From positions 1,356 through 43,634 of the forward strand of contig DKYJ01000011.1 in the NCBI GenBank assembly GCA_002493305.1: a stretch of DNA of 42,279 nucleotides. The letters run 5' to 3'. The stretch is from Clostridiales bacterium UBA7103. GTDB lineage: Bacteria > Bacillota > Clostridia > Oscillospirales > Oscillospiraceae. The notes beneath the pieces are model-generated. The model saw nothing but the letters and a program-made list of their open reading frames with translations, was not told the origin of the DNA and made no database searches. Of this stretch, positions 41,275-42,279 are shown in pieces. The position numbers were made by a program, and so were the translations under genes. Positions within the stretch are counted from its first letter, which is position 1. Each line of letters begins with the position of its first letter.

Positions 41275-42279
41275 ATGAGCAAAAAAGCAGTTCTAATCAT
41301 TCTTGACGGCTACGGCCTTGCTCCGGCCACGGCCGGCAACGCCATTGCGCAGGCAAAGACCCCCAATCTCGACGCGCTTTTTTCCTCCAACCCCTGCACA
41401 AGGCTGTCGGCCTCCGGGCTTGACGTGGGCCTGCCTGAGGGTCAGATGGGCAATTCCGAGGTGGGGCACACCAATATCGGCGCGGGGCGCGTGGTGTTCC
41501 AGATCCTGCCCAAGATGAGCCAGGAGATAGAAAACGGCAGGTTTTTCAAAAACCCCGTGTATATCAAGGCCATGGAGGACGCAAAGCTCAACGGCAAAAA
41601 GCTCCACATCATGGGGCTTCTTTCCACCGGCGGTGTCCACAGCCACCTGAGCCACATCTTCGGAATACTGGATATGGCCAAAAACAGGGGAGTGGAGCAG
41701 GTGTATCTCCACTGCTTCCTTGACGGGCGCGATGTGCCCCCCAAGAGCGGCGCGGGCTTTGTAAAACAGCTTGAGGACAAGTGCGCTCAGCTTGGCAACG
41801 CCAAAATCGCCACCATACAGGGACGTTTCTACGGTATGGATAGAGACAAGCGCTGGGAGCGCGTGGAGGAGGGCTACAACGCCATCGTCTGCGGTGAGGG
41901 TGTTATGGACTCTGACCCTGTTCACGCGGTCGAGGCGAGCTACGCAAACGATGTGACGGACGAGTTTGTAAAGCCCGTTATCTGCTGCCCCGAGGGTGTT
42001 ATCGACAGGGGCGACAGCGTCATTTTCATGAACTTCCGCCCCGACAGGGCAAGAGAGATGACATGGGCGCTCAATCTCCCCGATTTTGACGGCTTTGCCA
42101 GAAAGAAGGAGGTCTATCCTCTCTCTTACGTCTGCACCGCCCAGTATGACGAGGCGCTGCCCCTGCCGATCGCGTATCCTCCGGAGCTTATTGAGAACAC
42201 GCTGGGTGACTATGTGAGCAGCCACGGGCTTAAACAGTTCCGCGTGGCGGAGACCGAGAAATACGCCCATGTGACCTTC
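41275..42279 (+). CDS. gpmI: Cofactor-independent phosphoglycerate mutase, 3' end outside window
   Basis: 335 codons are open to the last base with no stop; the full enzyme is about 510 residues, so about two thirds is present. It converts 3- to 2-phosphoglycerate with two Mn2+. The N-terminal L-I-I-L-D-G-Y-G metal motif, the Ser nucleophile in G-Q-M-G-N-S-E-V-G-H near residue 62, V-H-S-H near 123 and F-L-D-G-R-D near 153 are intact. Start ATG 41275 lies 22 bases after tpiA, with GGGGA upstream. Confidence 0.96.
   Translation, partial: MSKKAVLIILDGYGLAPATAGNAIAQAKTPNLDALFSSNPCTRLSASGLDVGLPEGQMGNSEVGHTNIGAGRVVFQILPKMSQEIENGRFFKNPVYIKAMEDAKLNGKKLHIMGLLSTGGVHSHLSHIFGILDMAKNRGVEQVYLHCFLDGRDVPPKSGAGFVKQLEDKCAQLGNAKIATIQGRFYGMDRDKRWERVEEGYNAIVCGEGVMDSDPVHAVEASYANDVTDEFVKPVICCPEGVIDRGDSVIFMNFRPDRAREMTWALNLPDFDGFARKKEVYPLSYVCTAQYDEALPLPIAYPPELIENTLGDYVSSHGLKQFRVAETEKYAHVTF

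Noticed and set aside
40072..42270. Long minus-strand frames opposite tpiA and gpmI
   Set aside because: They are antisense to glycolytic genes with full active sites; no start signals or family patterns.
1..42279. Mobile elements, prophage, CRISPR arrays, rRNA
   Set aside because: No transposase, integrase, phage structural gene, regular short repeats with spacers, or rRNA sequence was seen; the only repeats are inside the beta-helix gene or are hairpins.

Overview
The window looks like chromosomal DNA of a moderately GC-rich Gram-positive anaerobe of the class Clostridia (an Oscillospirales- or Christensenellales-type gut bacterium is my guess). The basis is an FMN riboswitch with a RibU S-component, a SpoVB-like flippase, strong GGAGG-type ribosome binding sites, sigma-A type promoters, lipoproteins in place of periplasmic binding proteins, a PflX-like radical SAM protein and a met ABC system in metN-metI-metQ order. 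I see no phage, insertion sequence, CRISPR array or rRNA. There is one tRNA gene.

Layout. 1-9.6 kb is housekeeping and transport: the 3' part of an FMN riboswitch and ribU; a flippase that overlaps the ribU end tail-to-tail; a uridine-phosphorylase-like gene broken by one in-frame amber codon; pyrimidine-nucleoside phosphorylase with a fructokinase-like kinase; a GNAT acetyltransferase; tRNA-Pro(GGG); and an amino-acid permease coupled to a YtcJ-like amidohydrolase.

9.6-32 kb is a large catabolic locus. One promoter near 9.65 kb appears to drive a phosphodiesterase-like enzyme, an AraM-type glycerol-1-phosphate dehydrogenase, a complete CUT1 (Ugp/Ara-like) ABC importer, a new-looking lipoprotein, a 2219-residue membrane-anchored beta-helix protein, a nucleoside hydrolase-like enzyme and a PHP phosphatase. 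A second block holds a LacI regulator fused to a ribokinase-like domain that has lost its catalytic motif, then a TIM-barrel isomerase, ribokinase and ribulokinase. The set recalls the Bacillus ara operon (AraB, AraM, AraNPQ) but has no AraA or AraD in view. It points to uptake and phosphorylation of a pentose- or ribosyl-containing compound. The substrate is not determined.

32-36.6 kb is a methionine uptake operon on the minus strand (metN, metI, metQ, M20 amidohydrolase) and holds the two most striking observations. First, it is preceded by a perfect -35 and a good -10, a 36-codon leader peptide with eight Met codons in a 13-codon stretch, and a terminator whose first arm can pair with the 3' part of the leader coding region. 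That is the layout of ribosome-mediated attenuation, here apparently sensing methionine; I see no SAM riboswitch or T-box. Second, MetQ appears circularly permuted: the half that is normally C-terminal follows the lipoprotein signal, and the normally N-terminal half comes last.

36.6-42.3 kb holds an alpha-hydroxy-acid oxidase family enzyme with an N-terminal Cys cluster, a radical SAM protein, trmL, and the glycolytic run pgk-tpiA-gpmI, the last cut by the window edge. All positions and motifs were read by eye. Family names rest on remembered motifs, not on searches.
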